Shown in pieces: positions 17,174 through 27,175 of a stretch of DNA of 64,000 nucleotides; the stretch's first letter is position 1; the number at the start of each line of letters is the position of its first letter. The notes beneath the pieces were generated by a model, which made no database searches, was not told where the DNA came from, and saw only the letters and a program-made list of their open reading frames with translations. A program made the translations under genes and the position numbers. Source of the DNA: an uncultured Flaviramulus sp. (GTDB lineage: Bacteria; Bacteroidota; Bacteroidia; Flavobacteriales; Flavobacteriaceae); the NCBI GenBank assembly GCA_947495125.1, contig CANLXL010000005.1, positions 62,001 to 126,000 of the forward strand, read 5' to 3'.

Positions 17174-20100
17174 ATGAAAAAACTTCGTAAATGGACGAGG
17201 GTTACTCCTCCATTATTGAAATTCGATTTAAAAATGAAACTTAGCATCCTGCTTATTGCTTCAGTTTTTTTCACTATGCAGGCCAATAGCACCTATGGGC
17301 AACGCACCAAGATTACTTTGGATATGGACGATGTTACCATAGAACGGCTTATTGACGAGATAGAGAGCTCGACCGAATTCCGTTTTGTGTATAAGCTTGA
17401 AGATGTTAACTTAGAACGTACCGTATCTATAAAAGTAAATAAGGAAAGTATTTCGAAGATCTTAAATACGATCTTCGGAAATACCAAGACTTCCTATGAT
17501 TTAAGAGATCGGTTAGTGTACCTGATCCCTCGAAAATCTATACCGGAATCTTTAAAACAGTCCGATTCCGGGGTTGCAGATAAATCTGTTTTACAGGAAC
17601 GCGTCACAGGTTCGGTTAAAGATGAAGAAGGTTTGCCGCTTCCCGGAGCCACCATTATTGAAAAGGGAACCACAAATGGGGCGCAGACTGATTTTGATGG
17701 AAATTTCAGTATTCTCGTTGTCAATAAAAATGCAACCTTAGTCATCTCATATTTAGGTTATGCAACACAGGAAATAGCATTGGAAGGCCAAACCAATATC
17801 GAGGTCGTAATGAAGAATGAAACCTCTGCATTACAAGAAGTCGTTATAGAAGGATACCGTACCGTTGCGCGTGGAAAATCCGTTATATCTAGTGTTACTG
17901 TAAGTTCAGAAGCGCTGGAGGCAAGGCCAAACGCAAGTTTTGTACAGTCGTTGTCCGGTCAAATCGCAGGTTTGGACATACAAACCGGTAGTGGACAACC
18001 AGGTGCCAATTCCTTGGTACAAATAAGAGGAGTAAGCTCAATAAACGGTAATACCGAACCACTTTTTTTAATGGACGGCGTTCCTATTAATGAGGATAAC
18101 TTTAGAAGTTTGAATCCTAATGATATTGAATCGATCTCTGTTATTAAAGATGCTGCCGGATCTTCTATTTTTGGAAGCAGGGGAGCTAATGGGGTGATCG
18201 TTATTAAGACAAAAAGAGGAACAAAAAACTCCCCTCTAAAAGTCACTTATACGGGTTCACAAAGTTTTTCTAAACTTCAAAATCATGACTATGACTTTTT
18301 GACGGCTCCGGAATATTTACGGTTTGAAAGAGACGTTCTCAATAGAGGTAGAGGTGTGGGAATGACCGATGCAGAAATTGATGCAACTCCCACCACCGAT
18401 TGGGAGAATTTATTTTTCAGAACCGGTACCACTCAAAATCATACGGTAACCTTGGCACAAGGAGGCGAAAACACCTCTAGTTTTACCTCATTAGGGTATT
18501 TTAATCAGGAAGGAATTCTTAGAACCACCGGATTACAACGTTTCACATTTAGAAACAACCTTAGCGGAGGTTCTGCCAATGATAAATTTAACTACAATAC
18601 GAGTTTCACTGCGAATTACTCCAAGAGTAACATTCCAACCGGTGTTGGCTCTTTTGGTGTTACGACCAACCTGCTTTATGGTGTGAACGCATCACTTCCG
18701 TATATCTCTCCGGATGAATATATAGATGGAGCTGATTTGGCAAACCGCGGGTTTTCTCTTGCAATTACGCCACTTTATCTTATTGATAGATTGAGAAATT
18801 ATGAGTTTCTCGAGGAAGAACTTAAGGTTGTAGCAGGATTCAATGCAGACTATAAATTGACCAATGATATTACGGCAAGAATAAATTTGGGCGTAGATTT
18901 CGAACATACTACGAGTTATGAAGTGGTACCACCACATGCTTATAGAGCACTTGTCTTTGCACAGGCGGGGAACGAAACTCCCGGTTTTCAAAGACAGAGC
19001 ACAAGAAGAGATGTTTCTTTAAACAACAATTTATCACTCAATTATAATAAATCTTTTGATAGGCACACCGTAGATGTTACGCTGTTTTCAGAATATTTTA
19101 GGGCTTTCCGTAGAGGCTTCGGGTATTTTGCAAGAGGTTTAAATCCCAGGAATTTTGCACCGGGAGATGATAGTGCCTTTATAAGCGATAACGGAGATAA
19201 CGATTTCTTTGTAGACGATGCTAATGCATTTAGAGTTGATGCGGGCTTGTTCTCTTATTTCGGAAACGTGGATTATGATTATGATGGTAAATATGGAATC
19301 TCGGCCACAATTAGACGTGATGCTTCTTACAGATTCTCCGCAACCAACAGGTGGGGAACCTTTTATTCTGTGGGAGCGCGTTGGAACATATCTAATGAAG
19401 ACTTTATGCTGAATTCGGTATTCGATGACCTAAAATTAAGAGCGTCTTATGGTACCACCGGAAACCAGAGAATTAGTGGAGGTACTTATTTCTCTTCTCC
19501 CGATCTGTTTGAATCCTTCTATGCTACCAGCAGTAGTGGTTATGGTAACGCCAATTCATTGTTTTTAAGTCAAATAGGGAATAATACCTTAAAGTGGGAG
19601 GAAGTGACTCAAACCAACATAGGTATAGATTTTCAGTTATTTAACAATAGATTGAGAGGTAGTTTGGATGTCTATCATAAAAAAACGGAAGATTTATTTC
19701 AGTTTACACGGATATCGGCAATTAATGGAACCACAGGAATCGAGTCCAATATTGGCGATTTAACCAACAAGGGCATTGATTGGGCGCTGCGTTACGACCT
19801 TATAAAGAAAGACAATTTAAGCTTGACTTTAAATTTTGTAGGCAACTATAATGAAAATGAATTAAGCAACTTGCCGTCTGAAACTGGTGAAATACTTGGT
19901 GTAGGTAGAAATGGTGGCAAAATATTTGAACAGAAACTGGTACGATATGCAGGAGTAAACCCTGGAAATGGTAATTTATTGTTTTTAGATATTAATGGCA
20001 ACTTAACGGAAAACCCTAACCCGGATACAGATGCTGTCTGGACTAATAAAAATGCCACCCCCGATGCAACAGGAAGTTTTGGCTTCAATTTTAACTATAA

Positions 20101-20542
20101 AGGGTTTTATCTGGACACCCAGTGGAGTTATGTTTTAGGAGTTGATAGACGAGATATTATCTATTATGAGCTTATCAATAATGGATTTGCACTTACTAAT
20201 TTTCAATTGTCAAGAGACATACTTAATTTCTGGACTCCGGATAATCGTGTAACAGACATTCCTAGCATAACATCGGCTAACGCAACTATATTGAGAGATA
20301 CTAGTGACCGCTTTCTTGGCAGTTCGGATTTTTTAAGGTTACGTTTTTTAAACATCGGATATGTTTTTCCCAAAACGTTTTTAAAAGGAACAGGGTTGAC
20401 CAATCTTAAGGTATTTGGCTCGGCAGAAAATCTGGTAACATTTAGTGAATGGAGAGGATATGATGCCGAATCACGTGTTACTGAGACAAGACAATACCCC
20501 ACTCCAAAAATAGTGTCACTTGGAGTTGAAGTTGGATTTTAA
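17174..20542 (+). CDS. SusC-type TonB-dependent transporter with STN domain
   Basis: A 1122-residue outer-membrane importer. Order: signal peptide (to about 42), STN domain (about 50-115, ITLDMDDVTIERLIDEIESS), carboxypeptidase-like domain (about 143-218, VTGSVKDEEGLPLPGATIIE), plug (about 225-355, LSGQIAGLDIQTGSGQPG, VQIRGVSSINGNTEPLFLMD, GSRGANGVIVIKTKRG) and barrel. The STN domain is the outer-membrane half of the FecR signalling relay. It is followed 12 bases later by its SusD partner. The neighbouring enzyme is a metalloprotease, so the imported ligand may be a peptide. Confidence 0.93.
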   Translation: MKKLRKWTRVTPPLLKFDLKMKLSILLIASVFFTMQANSTYGQRTKITLDMDDVTIERLIDEIESSTEFRFVYKLEDVNLERTVSIKVNKESISKILNTIFGNTKTSYDLRDRLVYLIPRKSIPESLKQSDSGVADKSVLQERVTGSVKDEEGLPLPGATIIEKGTTNGAQTDFDGNFSILVVNKNATLVISYLGYATQEIALEGQTNIEVVMKNETSALQEVVIEGYRTVARGKSVISSVTVSSEALEARPNASFVQSLSGQIAGLDIQTGSGQPGANSLVQIRGVSSINGNTEPLFLMDGVPINEDNFRSLNPNDIESISVIKDAAGSSIFGSRGANGVIVIKTKRGTKNSPLKVTYTGSQSFSKLQNHDYDFLTAPEYLRFERDVLNRGRGVGMTDAEIDATPTTDWENLFFRTGTTQNHTVTLAQGGENTSSFTSLGYFNQEGILRTTGLQRFTFRNNLSGGSANDKFNYNTSFTANYSKSNIPTGVGSFGVTTNLLYGVNASLPYISPDEYIDGADLANRGFSLAITPLYLIDRLRNYEFLEEELKVVAGFNADYKLTNDITARINLGVDFEHTTSYEVVPPHAYRALVFAQAGNETPGFQRQSTRRDVSLNNNLSLNYNKSFDRHTVDVTLFSEYFRAFRRGFGYFARGLNPRNFAPGDDSAFISDNGDNDFFVDDANAFRVDAGLFSYFGNVDYDYDGKYGISATIRRDASYRFSATNRWGTFYSVGARWNISNEDFMLNSVFDDLKLRASYGTTGNQRISGGTYFSSPDLFESFYATSSSGYGNANSLFLSQIGNNTLKWEEVTQTNIGIDFQLFNNRLRGSLDVYHKKTEDLFQFTRISAINGTTGIESNIGDLTNKGIDWALRYDLIKKDNLSLTLNFVGNYNENELSNLPSETGEILGVGRNGGKIFEQKLVRYAGVNPGNGNLLFLDINGNLTENPNPDTDAVWTNKNATPDATGSFGFNFNYKGFYLDTQWSYVLGVDRRDIIYYELINNGFALTNFQLSRDILNFWTPDNRVTDIPSITSANATILRDTSDRFLGSSDFLRLRFLNIGYVFPKTFLKGTGLTNLKVFGSAENLVTFSEWRGYDAESRVTETRQYPTPKIVSLGVEVGF

Positions 20543-20554
20543 AAAAAAATAACG

Positions 20555-22060
20555 ATGAAAAAAATAATAAAATTTATATGTTGTCTGGCACTTTTCACCG
20601 CGTGTGAAGATGCCATAGATATTAACCAGGTAGGTCGGATTACAGCCGATGTAGCCTTTCAAAACTTACAGGATTTACAAGATGGCCTCATTGGTGTTTA
20701 TACCAAATATGACCTCGTACAGGACATAGCTCATGCATCAACTTTTACTGATGAACTTTCCGTTGGATTTATTAGTGGAGGGCAAAGAGTAGGGGATTAC
20801 CAGTTTATTTTAGATGCCACGTCCCTGTCCGCTTTCACTTTTTGGCAAAGAGGTTATGAAGAAATAAACGAAGCTACCCGACTAATTTTGGCTGCTGAAT
20901 CGGTTCCAATAGGTGATGGTGAGCAAGGTGCTTATAACAACGTATTGGGTCAGGCCCACGCACTTAGGGCGTATTCACACTTTAAACTATTGTCTTACTA
21001 TTCGACGGATTTGACGAACGACAGTGCCTTAGGGGTTATTGCGGTAGATTTTGTACCTAGTATAGATGATACTTTTCCGCGTAATACCAATGGAGAGGTA
21101 TTTGCCTTAATTGAAACCGATTTACAAAAAGCGGAAAGCTTATTGCAAGATCAAAGTAATGCTACTTTTATATCAAAAGACTTTGTGACAGCGCTAAGAG
21201 CACGTATGGCCACGTATCGCGGTCAGTATGGTATGGCGGCTACCTATGCACAACAGTTGTTGGATAGATATCCCATAGCCGATAGAACACAATATGTTAA
21301 CATGTTTTTGGACACGGATAATACGGAAATCATCTTCAAGTTAGAACGTACTCGGGGAGATGTATTTGATCTGGCGGGTAATGGCGTATCCAATATGGCA
21401 AGTCAAAGTAGAGCTGGTGCCAAATTTTCCTTTACTAATGAAACGATTAACGGCGGCCCGTATTTTGAAATAGGTAGGTCCTTGTTCAACTTATTTGATA
21501 ACGATGATATTAGATTTGATGTCAATGTTGGACCTGAGTCCATAATCTCTCCGGATTACCAAAATGCTGAAGATTTCGAAAACGAAGATATTTTACTCGT
21601 TTATAAGTATCCGGGATCGGAAACACAACCATTAATGAACGATTTAAAAGTATTTAGATCCTCTGAAATGTTATTGATTTTGGCGGAAGCTGCCGCTGAA
21701 AACGGTGATATTAACGGGGCTGCCAATTCCACCGCTGCTTATATCAAACAATTACGAGACGCCAGATTTACGTTAGAACAGACTTTACCCACATATACTA
21801 ACGCAACGGAGGCTTTCGCAGATATATTGAACGAACGCCGTGTTGAGTTGGCCTTTGAGGGACATAGGTTTCATGACTTAAAGCGATTGGGTACCCGAGC
21901 AGATCAAGGTGTGTTAAGGGACCCCTTGGATTGCAATGTTATTGGAGTTAATGGGGCTTGCTCGCTACCTGCGACGGACCATAGGTTTACGTTACCTATT
22001 CCGCAGGCTGAGCTCATTGCTAACCCCAATTTACGTGAACAACAAAACCCGGGCTATTAA
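20555..22060 (+). CDS. SusD/RagB-type surface ligand-binding lipoprotein
   Basis: A 501-residue lipoprotein, signal to Cys17 followed by acidic EDAID (consistent with surface export). SusD/RagB hallmarks are ALRAYSHFKLLSYYSTDLTN (about 128-150), the TPR-like region and the C-terminal ILNERRVELAFEGHRFHDLK with ITLP-type ending (HRFTLPIPQAELIANPNL). It caps the SusC channel and binds the substrate. Its gene is coupled to susC (12-base gap). Confidence 0.93.
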   Translation: MKKIIKFICCLALFTACEDAIDINQVGRITADVAFQNLQDLQDGLIGVYTKYDLVQDIAHASTFTDELSVGFISGGQRVGDYQFILDATSLSAFTFWQRGYEEINEATRLILAAESVPIGDGEQGAYNNVLGQAHALRAYSHFKLLSYYSTDLTNDSALGVIAVDFVPSIDDTFPRNTNGEVFALIETDLQKAESLLQDQSNATFISKDFVTALRARMATYRGQYGMAATYAQQLLDRYPIADRTQYVNMFLDTDNTEIIFKLERTRGDVFDLAGNGVSNMASQSRAGAKFSFTNETINGGPYFEIGRSLFNLFDNDDIRFDVNVGPESIISPDYQNAEDFENEDILLVYKYPGSETQPLMNDLKVFRSSEMLLILAEAAAENGDINGAANSTAAYIKQLRDARFTLEQTLPTYTNATEAFADILNERRVELAFEGHRFHDLKRLGTRADQGVLRDPLDCNVIGVNGACSLPATDHRFTLPIPQAELIANPNLREQQNPGY

Positions 22061-22078
22061 CCTTAAAAAAATCATGTC

Positions 22079-22903
22079 ATGAAAAAATATATAGTAAGTT
22101 TTATTTTAGGATGCGTCCTATTGGTCTCCTGCGAACAGGAAAAATTGATTTTTAATGAGAGTCAAACCTTTGTAAAATTTGGAGTAGTCGATGACCTTTC
22201 GCTTCCTATTGGTGAATCAGCTTCAATCGAGGTTTCAATTACGGTAAGTAGCGTTAGCGCATCAGAAAGAACTATTCCGGTTGAAGTTATACAAGATGAA
22301 ACCACTTTAGAGTCAACATCATATACTTTGGGGTCGATTGTGGTACCGGCAAATTCTTATGAAGGGATGTTGAAAATAGATGTGCAAGACGAGGGAGAAC
22401 TCGCCGATATTAGAGTTTTAGCATTGCAAGTACCGATCAGTGCTGAATTTTCCGGATTAAATGATAAATTAAGCTTTAGCATTATTCAAACCTGTCCAGT
22501 CGATATAACTTCATTTGTAGGTATGTATCGTATTAAACAGACAACGCCCTTTTTAAAGGCTCCCTGGGGAGATGGAGGAACCGCCTTTAGTGATGATGTA
22601 GTCGTGGAAGTTATTGCGATAAGTGAAACTCGAAGAAAGTTTAATGTTATCGTTACGCCTAAATTTTGTGGTTGGAACCAGGTTGATTTTCTTTTTGACC
22701 TAGTTTGTAATAAAATAATCGTGCCAACACAAAGCAATGCATGTCATTGTGGTGATGGAAATGAATGGTTTGTTGCGGCGCAATCTCCTTCAGCCTATGA
22801 CGTAAATGATGATAGTGAATTCACGTTAGTATTTACAGAAGGCGCTCAAGGAGAATGCGGTTATTTCCCTGCGCAAACGTCTGTTACATTTACCAAGCAA
22901 TAG
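22079..22903 (+). CDS. Surface lipoprotein with Calx-beta-like domain, SusCD accessory
   Basis: A 274-residue lipoprotein, signal to Cys18 followed by EQEK. Residues 30-130 (FVKFGVVDDLSLPIGESASI, ERTIPVEVIQDETTLESTSY) look like the Calx-beta/DUF1735-type beta-sandwich often found in the third gene of SusCD operons. The C-terminal half has six cysteines, including C-x-C in NACHCGDGNEW, and no family I recognise. It lies 18 bases after susD and is followed by a terminator, so it is the last gene of the susCD transcript. Likely a surface binding protein. Confidence 0.7.
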   Translation: MKKYIVSFILGCVLLVSCEQEKLIFNESQTFVKFGVVDDLSLPIGESASIEVSITVSSVSASERTIPVEVIQDETTLESTSYTLGSIVVPANSYEGMLKIDVQDEGELADIRVLALQVPISAEFSGLNDKLSFSIIQTCPVDITSFVGMYRIKQTTPFLKAPWGDGGTAFSDDVVVEVIAISETRRKFNVIVTPKFCGWNQVDFLFDLVCNKIIVPTQSNACHCGDGNEWFVAAQSPSAYDVNDDSEFTLVFTEGAQGECGYFPAQTSVTFTKQ

Positions 22904-23016
22904 TAAAAATGATTAAAAATGCTAAAGTGGTTGCTTCTAATATGAAGATAAACCACTTGGCGTTTTGAACTTACTCATTGGAATAATTGGTTGGTTTTGA
23001 GCTAGTCACTCGAGTC

Positions 23017-23041
23017 AAAGCGCAGGTTTTCTGCGCTTTTT
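23017..23041 (+). terminator. Rho-independent terminator of the susCD operon
   Basis: AAAGCGCAG pairs with CTGCGCTTT around a 5-base loop and is followed by a T-rich run, 113 bases after the lipoprotein stop. Confidence 0.8.
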
Positions 23042-23145
23042 CTTCCGATTTCATGGAGTAGCTTTAATTCTACCAATTTCATAAGTAAACTACGACGAAC
23101 TTCAGGCTTTTTATTGCTGTGAAGTATTTACGATCTAAAACGAAA

Positions 23146-24684
23146 ATGATTATGAAAGCAAAAAAAGTAGTTCCATTCATTTTGATATTGCAAATCATAG
23201 CAATGCAAGCCATACAGGCTCAAACGAATTGTCGAGCTTCCGAAGCTAACGCAACATATATTAAAAAACATATTTCATCACAGAATGAGTATCACGATTT
23301 TAATTACCAAACCAAAAAAATTCAAGGAAAGGGAGGTTCAGAATCCTATCAAATACCAGTAGTTTTTCATGTCTATGGAACCTCGTTTAATGGAAAAACT
23401 GTTGATGATGAATTAATTCATAAAGCTTTAAATGATCTTAACAAAGACTTTCATGGAATGAATGATGATTTCTTCTCCATTGATTCAAGGTTTTCCAATA
23501 TTACCGGAACCATGGATATTACGTTTAGGTTAGCTAGGATAGATCCGAATGGGAATGCGACTACCGGAATTATTTACCATGCCGAAAAGAACGGATATGG
23601 TCATGGCTCGGATAGTGATACTCAAATCAGTGCAGATGCCTGGGACAATTATCGCTATATGAATGTTTATATTCAGAATGACCTATATGGTAATAATGAA
23701 ACCAACAATACCGGTGTAGCCTGGTATCCTTTTACCCACATGTCGGATAATAACCTCGCCCGTGTGGTGTATAATGGAGCATTTTTAGCGACGAATACCG
23801 ACACGGAACAGGCATCCATACTAACACATGAATTTGGGCATTGGCTCAACCTGATACATACTTTTGAAGGTGGGTGTGATGGCACCGATGAGGTTGATGA
23901 TACACCAAATGAAAATGGGTTGCACGATCTTAACTGTTCTTCAGGAACCAATTGTAATGGGGAATATGTAAATACTGAAAACTATATGGGTTATAATGGA
24001 TCATCGGGATGCTATAAGATGTTTACTGAAGGTCAGGTGGATAGGATGTTTGCGGCCTTACAACATCCGGCCAGAGTAACACTATGGCAAACCCAGAATT
24101 TAATCGATACGGGATTGATCATTTCTGAAGCTGAAAATGTAGCTCCTGTAGTCACGATCGACACCTCAATGGACAATTTTAGTTTCGAAGAAGGAGAAAC
24201 TTTTGAGTTGAAAACCACGGTTACAGATGCCAACGGAAGCGACGATATTCAGAAAGTCGAATATTATGTGGATGGCAATTTATTAGATATCTTAAGGTTT
24301 TTGCCGTTTGAAAATGAGTTTCCAAACTTAGAAACCGGCCAGCATATTATTAGAGTGATGGCATACGATTATGGCGGTTTATCTAATACCATGGAAATTA
24401 CAATTACAGTAATCCCCCGAATTAACTATCCGGAAATTAAATGGATTTCTTCAAACATATCCTTTGCGGAAAACAGTATCCAATTTGCTACCGGAGAAGC
24501 GACGAGAAGACTTGAGATAAAGGCCATTACAGACACCCATGACATTATTGTAAAAGGACCCGATTTCGAGAAGCAGTATACGACCATAATTGATGAGACG
24601 ATTACAATTGATAATATAGCAAAAGGAACCTGGACGGTTGAAATACCAAGTTTGAATAAAAAAATCACTAAAACCTTGAATTGA
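23146..24684 (+). CDS. Secreted zinc metalloprotease, M43/pappalysin type
   Basis: A secreted protease of about 512 residues. Starts at ATG 23146 or 23152 both give a signal peptide ending near AIQAQ; a GTG at 23119 is less likely. The zinc site HEFGHWLNLIH lies at residues 228-238 (HExxHxxxxxH), and ENYMGYNG supplies the Met-turn of the metzincin fold. Before it, IPVVFHVYGT and LNKDFHGMNDDF are typical of the family. An Ig-like beta module (about 325-425, APVVTIDTSMDNFSFEEGE, IQKVEYYVDGNLLDIL) and a beta-rich tail follow. It is the only enzyme in this SusCD locus. Confidence 0.88.
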   Translation: MIMKAKKVVPFILILQIIAMQAIQAQTNCRASEANATYIKKHISSQNEYHDFNYQTKKIQGKGGSESYQIPVVFHVYGTSFNGKTVDDELIHKALNDLNKDFHGMNDDFFSIDSRFSNITGTMDITFRLARIDPNGNATTGIIYHAEKNGYGHGSDSDTQISADAWDNYRYMNVYIQNDLYGNNETNNTGVAWYPFTHMSDNNLARVVYNGAFLATNTDTEQASILTHEFGHWLNLIHTFEGGCDGTDEVDDTPNENGLHDLNCSSGTNCNGEYVNTENYMGYNGSSGCYKMFTEGQVDRMFAALQHPARVTLWQTQNLIDTGLIISEAENVAPVVTIDTSMDNFSFEEGETFELKTTVTDANGSDDIQKVEYYVDGNLLDILRFLPFENEFPNLETGQHIIRVMAYDYGGLSNTMEITITVIPRINYPEIKWISSNISFAENSIQFATGEATRRLEIKAITDTHDIIVKGPDFEKQYTTIIDETITIDNIAKGTWTVEIPSLNKKITKTLN

Positions 24685-25085
24685 TGAAACGAATATATAT
24701 AGTAATATTTACTGTTTTAATCAGCCTTTCCTGTAGCAAAGACGATGAAGAAAAGATATTGGCCACGCCCACATTAGAATGGGCTGCGATAGCAGTTCAA
24801 GGAAATGCTTTAGAAATTACCATTACAGTAAGCTCTTCCGAAGAACTACCCGCAGGAAGCCTGACGTTTAATGTGGACGGAGAACAGGTAAATACCTTTT
24901 CTGCAATCAAGGGATCAAAAACGTATACAACAGATTATACTTTTGAAGATACGAAAACACATCAGGCTTCGCTTGTCTATAGCTTTAGCGATGGAAGAAC
25001 TAAATTAAATAAAACGAAGTCCATTAAAAAATCGGAACAGGAGACTGTACAAAAATCTAATCGTAATGACTGGATTGAAATATGA
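24684..25085 (+). CDS. Small lipoprotein downstream of the metalloprotease
   Basis: A 133-residue lipoprotein, ATG overlapping the protease stop by one base (TGATG), so the two are translated together. Signal to about Cys16 (ISLSCSKDDEEK), then a single beta-sandwich-like domain (LEWAAIAVQGNALEITITVS, GSLTFNVDGEQVNTF) reminiscent of the Ig-like module in the protease. The C-terminus is lysine-rich. Function unknown; an accessory or inhibitor-like partner of the protease is possible but not shown. Confidence 0.6.
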   Translation: MKRIYIVIFTVLISLSCSKDDEEKILATPTLEWAAIAVQGNALEITITVSSSEELPAGSLTFNVDGEQVNTFSAIKGSKTYTTDYTFEDTKTHQASLVYSFSDGRTKLNKTKSIKKSEQETVQKSNRNDWIEI

Positions 25086-25523
25086 AACCCATGGTTTTAA
25101 AGAGCACTTATAATAAAAGCATTTGCGTCTAAAGTCTTACGTTATATAGAGACATATTGAATCAAATAATGGCTTAAATATAAAAACCTTGCTAATTATC
25201 CAATTAGCGAGGTTTTAGTTTTAATTGATATTCTTATCAGTGATTGGCCGGAGATTCGAGACTTTTTTAAATAGCTGATATTTAAAAAGTTAATATATGC
25301 TTAAAACATACGCCGATTAACGCACTGCATCGTATTTTAACATCCATATGAGAATTACAGTCGTTTTATTCTTCGACTTCATTAGCACTAAATTTAAAAT
25401 ATAATTTTTATTACCTTTCATAATTACAATTGAGCTATTGTTTTACAATACTAAGTCTTACACCGTATTGAAATTTAAATGTAAAAAACATCAAGATTTA
25501 CAATATAAAATACAAATTGGAGT
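25086..25523 (+). other. Intergenic region with terminator
   Basis: 438 bases separate the protease locus from the sulfatases. Apart from the strong hairpin at 25183-25216 I see no gene, no repeat of other parts of the window and no clear TAnnTTTG promoter for the sulfatase gene. Confidence 0.6.
25183..25216 (+). terminator. Strong bidirectional-type terminator
   Basis: AAAACCTTGCTAATT pairs with AATTAGCGAGGTTTT (15 bp, one G-T wobble) around ATCC, flanked by A and T runs. Confidence 0.85.
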
Positions 25524-27113
25524 ATGAAAAAAATTCACTTAGTCATTGTTTTAATGCTGTTTCTGGCATCCTGTAATATTGAAGAGACAACGAAAATGGA
25601 TAAACCGAATATCTTATTTTGTATAATGGACGATGCATCCTATCAACACATGAGTGCATACAATTGTGATTGGGTAAGTACCCCGGCCTTTGATCGATTG
25701 GCAAAGGAGGGCATCTTATTTGCCAATGCCTATACGCCAAATGCGAAGTGCGCACCATCAAGATCCGCTGTGCTAACAGGACGAAATTCATGGCAATTAG
25801 AAGAAGCTGCCAATCATGTTGTAAACTTTCCTTCGAAGTTTAAAACTTTTCCGGAAGTACTGCGCGAGAATGGATACCGTACTGGAAAAACCGGAAAAGG
25901 TTGGGGACCTGGTAATCCTGGAAAAATTGATGGTGAAACGCGCTTATTAATTGGAGCGTCAGTAAATCTGCATAAATCAGAACCTTTGACAAAGGGAATG
26001 AACACGAAAGAATATGCTGCCAATTTTGACGAATTTCTAAATAAAAGCAAAGAGAATGAACCTTGGTTTTTTTGGTATGGAGCACATGAACCACACCGTA
26101 AATATGAATATGGAACAGGTCAGAAATTAGGTGGAAAAAGCATTGATGACATAAAAGTGGTTCCTGGTTTTTGGCCCGATAACGAAGTCGTAAGAAACGA
26201 TATGCTCGACTACGCTCTGGAAATTGAACATGCAGATAACCATTTAGGGAGAATGATTAAGAGCTTAGAAAAGAGGGGATTACTAGAGAATACGATTATT
26301 GTAATGACCTCAGATAACGGCATGCCTTTTCCGCGTTGTAAAGCGCAGGAATACGAGTATTCCAATCACATGCCTCTGGCTATCATGTGGCCTGCGGGAA
26401 TTAAGAACCCCGGGCGCATTGTCAAAGATATGGTGAGCTTTATCGATTTCGCCCCGACGTTTATTGATGTGGCGGGTATCAACTATACAGAATCAGGCAT
26501 GCAGACATCACCGGGCAAGAGCCTAAGCGATATTTTCAATTCAGAAAAAGAAGGACAGGTAAATCCTGAACGCAAATTCCTTTTGATTGGTAAAGAACGT
26601 CACGATTACAGTCGACCTAAAAACCAAGGGTATCCTATTCGCGGAATTGTGTCCGATGATTATATGTATTTGTATAATTATAATATCTCACTTTGGCCCG
26701 CCGGAAATCCTGAAATCGGTTATTTGGATATTGATGGTTCCCCAACAAAAACAGAAACATTAAGGATGTTCCGTTCGGGAGAAGATGATAGTTATTGGCA
26801 GTTATCAATGGGTAAAAGAAAAGAGAATGAAGAATTTTTTCATATCTCTAGTGACCCTGAGTGTATGGATAATCTGGCTTCCAATCCTGAATTAAAAGAG
26901 ATTAAAGAAAAAATGAAAGTACGAATGGAACGAATGCTTAAAGAACAAAAAGACCCTCGCATGTTTGGTAAAGGGGATATTTTCAATACATACAATTATG
27001 CGACACCACAAGGATGGAACTATTATGAAAGGTTTATGGAGGGTGAATTTACTATTAAAAATACAGGTTGGGTCAACCCCTCAGATATGGAAAAGACGAT
27101 AATTGGCCTCTGA
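25524..27113 (+). CDS. S1 sulfatase, heparan N-sulfatase-like lipoprotein
   Basis: A 529-residue sulfatase. Lipoprotein signal to Cys17 (FLASC); metal ligands DD at 36-37; formylglycine site CAPSR with Cys76 inside NAKCAPSRSAVLTGRNSWQL; TSDNGMPFP near residue 265. The run DDASYQHMSAYNCDW and the RNSWQLEEAANH segment resemble the heparan N-sulfatase branch of family S1. It would hydrolyse sulfate or sulfamate from a sulfated glycan in the periplasm or at the surface after Cys-to-formylglycine conversion. Followed 62 bases later by another sulfatase. Confidence 0.88.
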   Translation: MKKIHLVIVLMLFLASCNIEETTKMDKPNILFCIMDDASYQHMSAYNCDWVSTPAFDRLAKEGILFANAYTPNAKCAPSRSAVLTGRNSWQLEEAANHVVNFPSKFKTFPEVLRENGYRTGKTGKGWGPGNPGKIDGETRLLIGASVNLHKSEPLTKGMNTKEYAANFDEFLNKSKENEPWFFWYGAHEPHRKYEYGTGQKLGGKSIDDIKVVPGFWPDNEVVRNDMLDYALEIEHADNHLGRMIKSLEKRGLLENTIIVMTSDNGMPFPRCKAQEYEYSNHMPLAIMWPAGIKNPGRIVKDMVSFIDFAPTFIDVAGINYTESGMQTSPGKSLSDIFNSEKEGQVNPERKFLLIGKERHDYSRPKNQGYPIRGIVSDDYMYLYNYNISLWPAGNPEIGYLDIDGSPTKTETLRMFRSGEDDSYWQLSMGKRKENEEFFHISSDPECMDNLASNPELKEIKEKMKVRMERMLKEQKDPRMFGKGDIFNTYNYATPQGWNYYERFMEGEFTIKNTGWVNPSDMEKTIIGL

Positions 27114-27175
27114 GTGATAATCACCAGGCATACATGACACTAGGATAGATTAACATTAAAAATTTGATTTATAAA

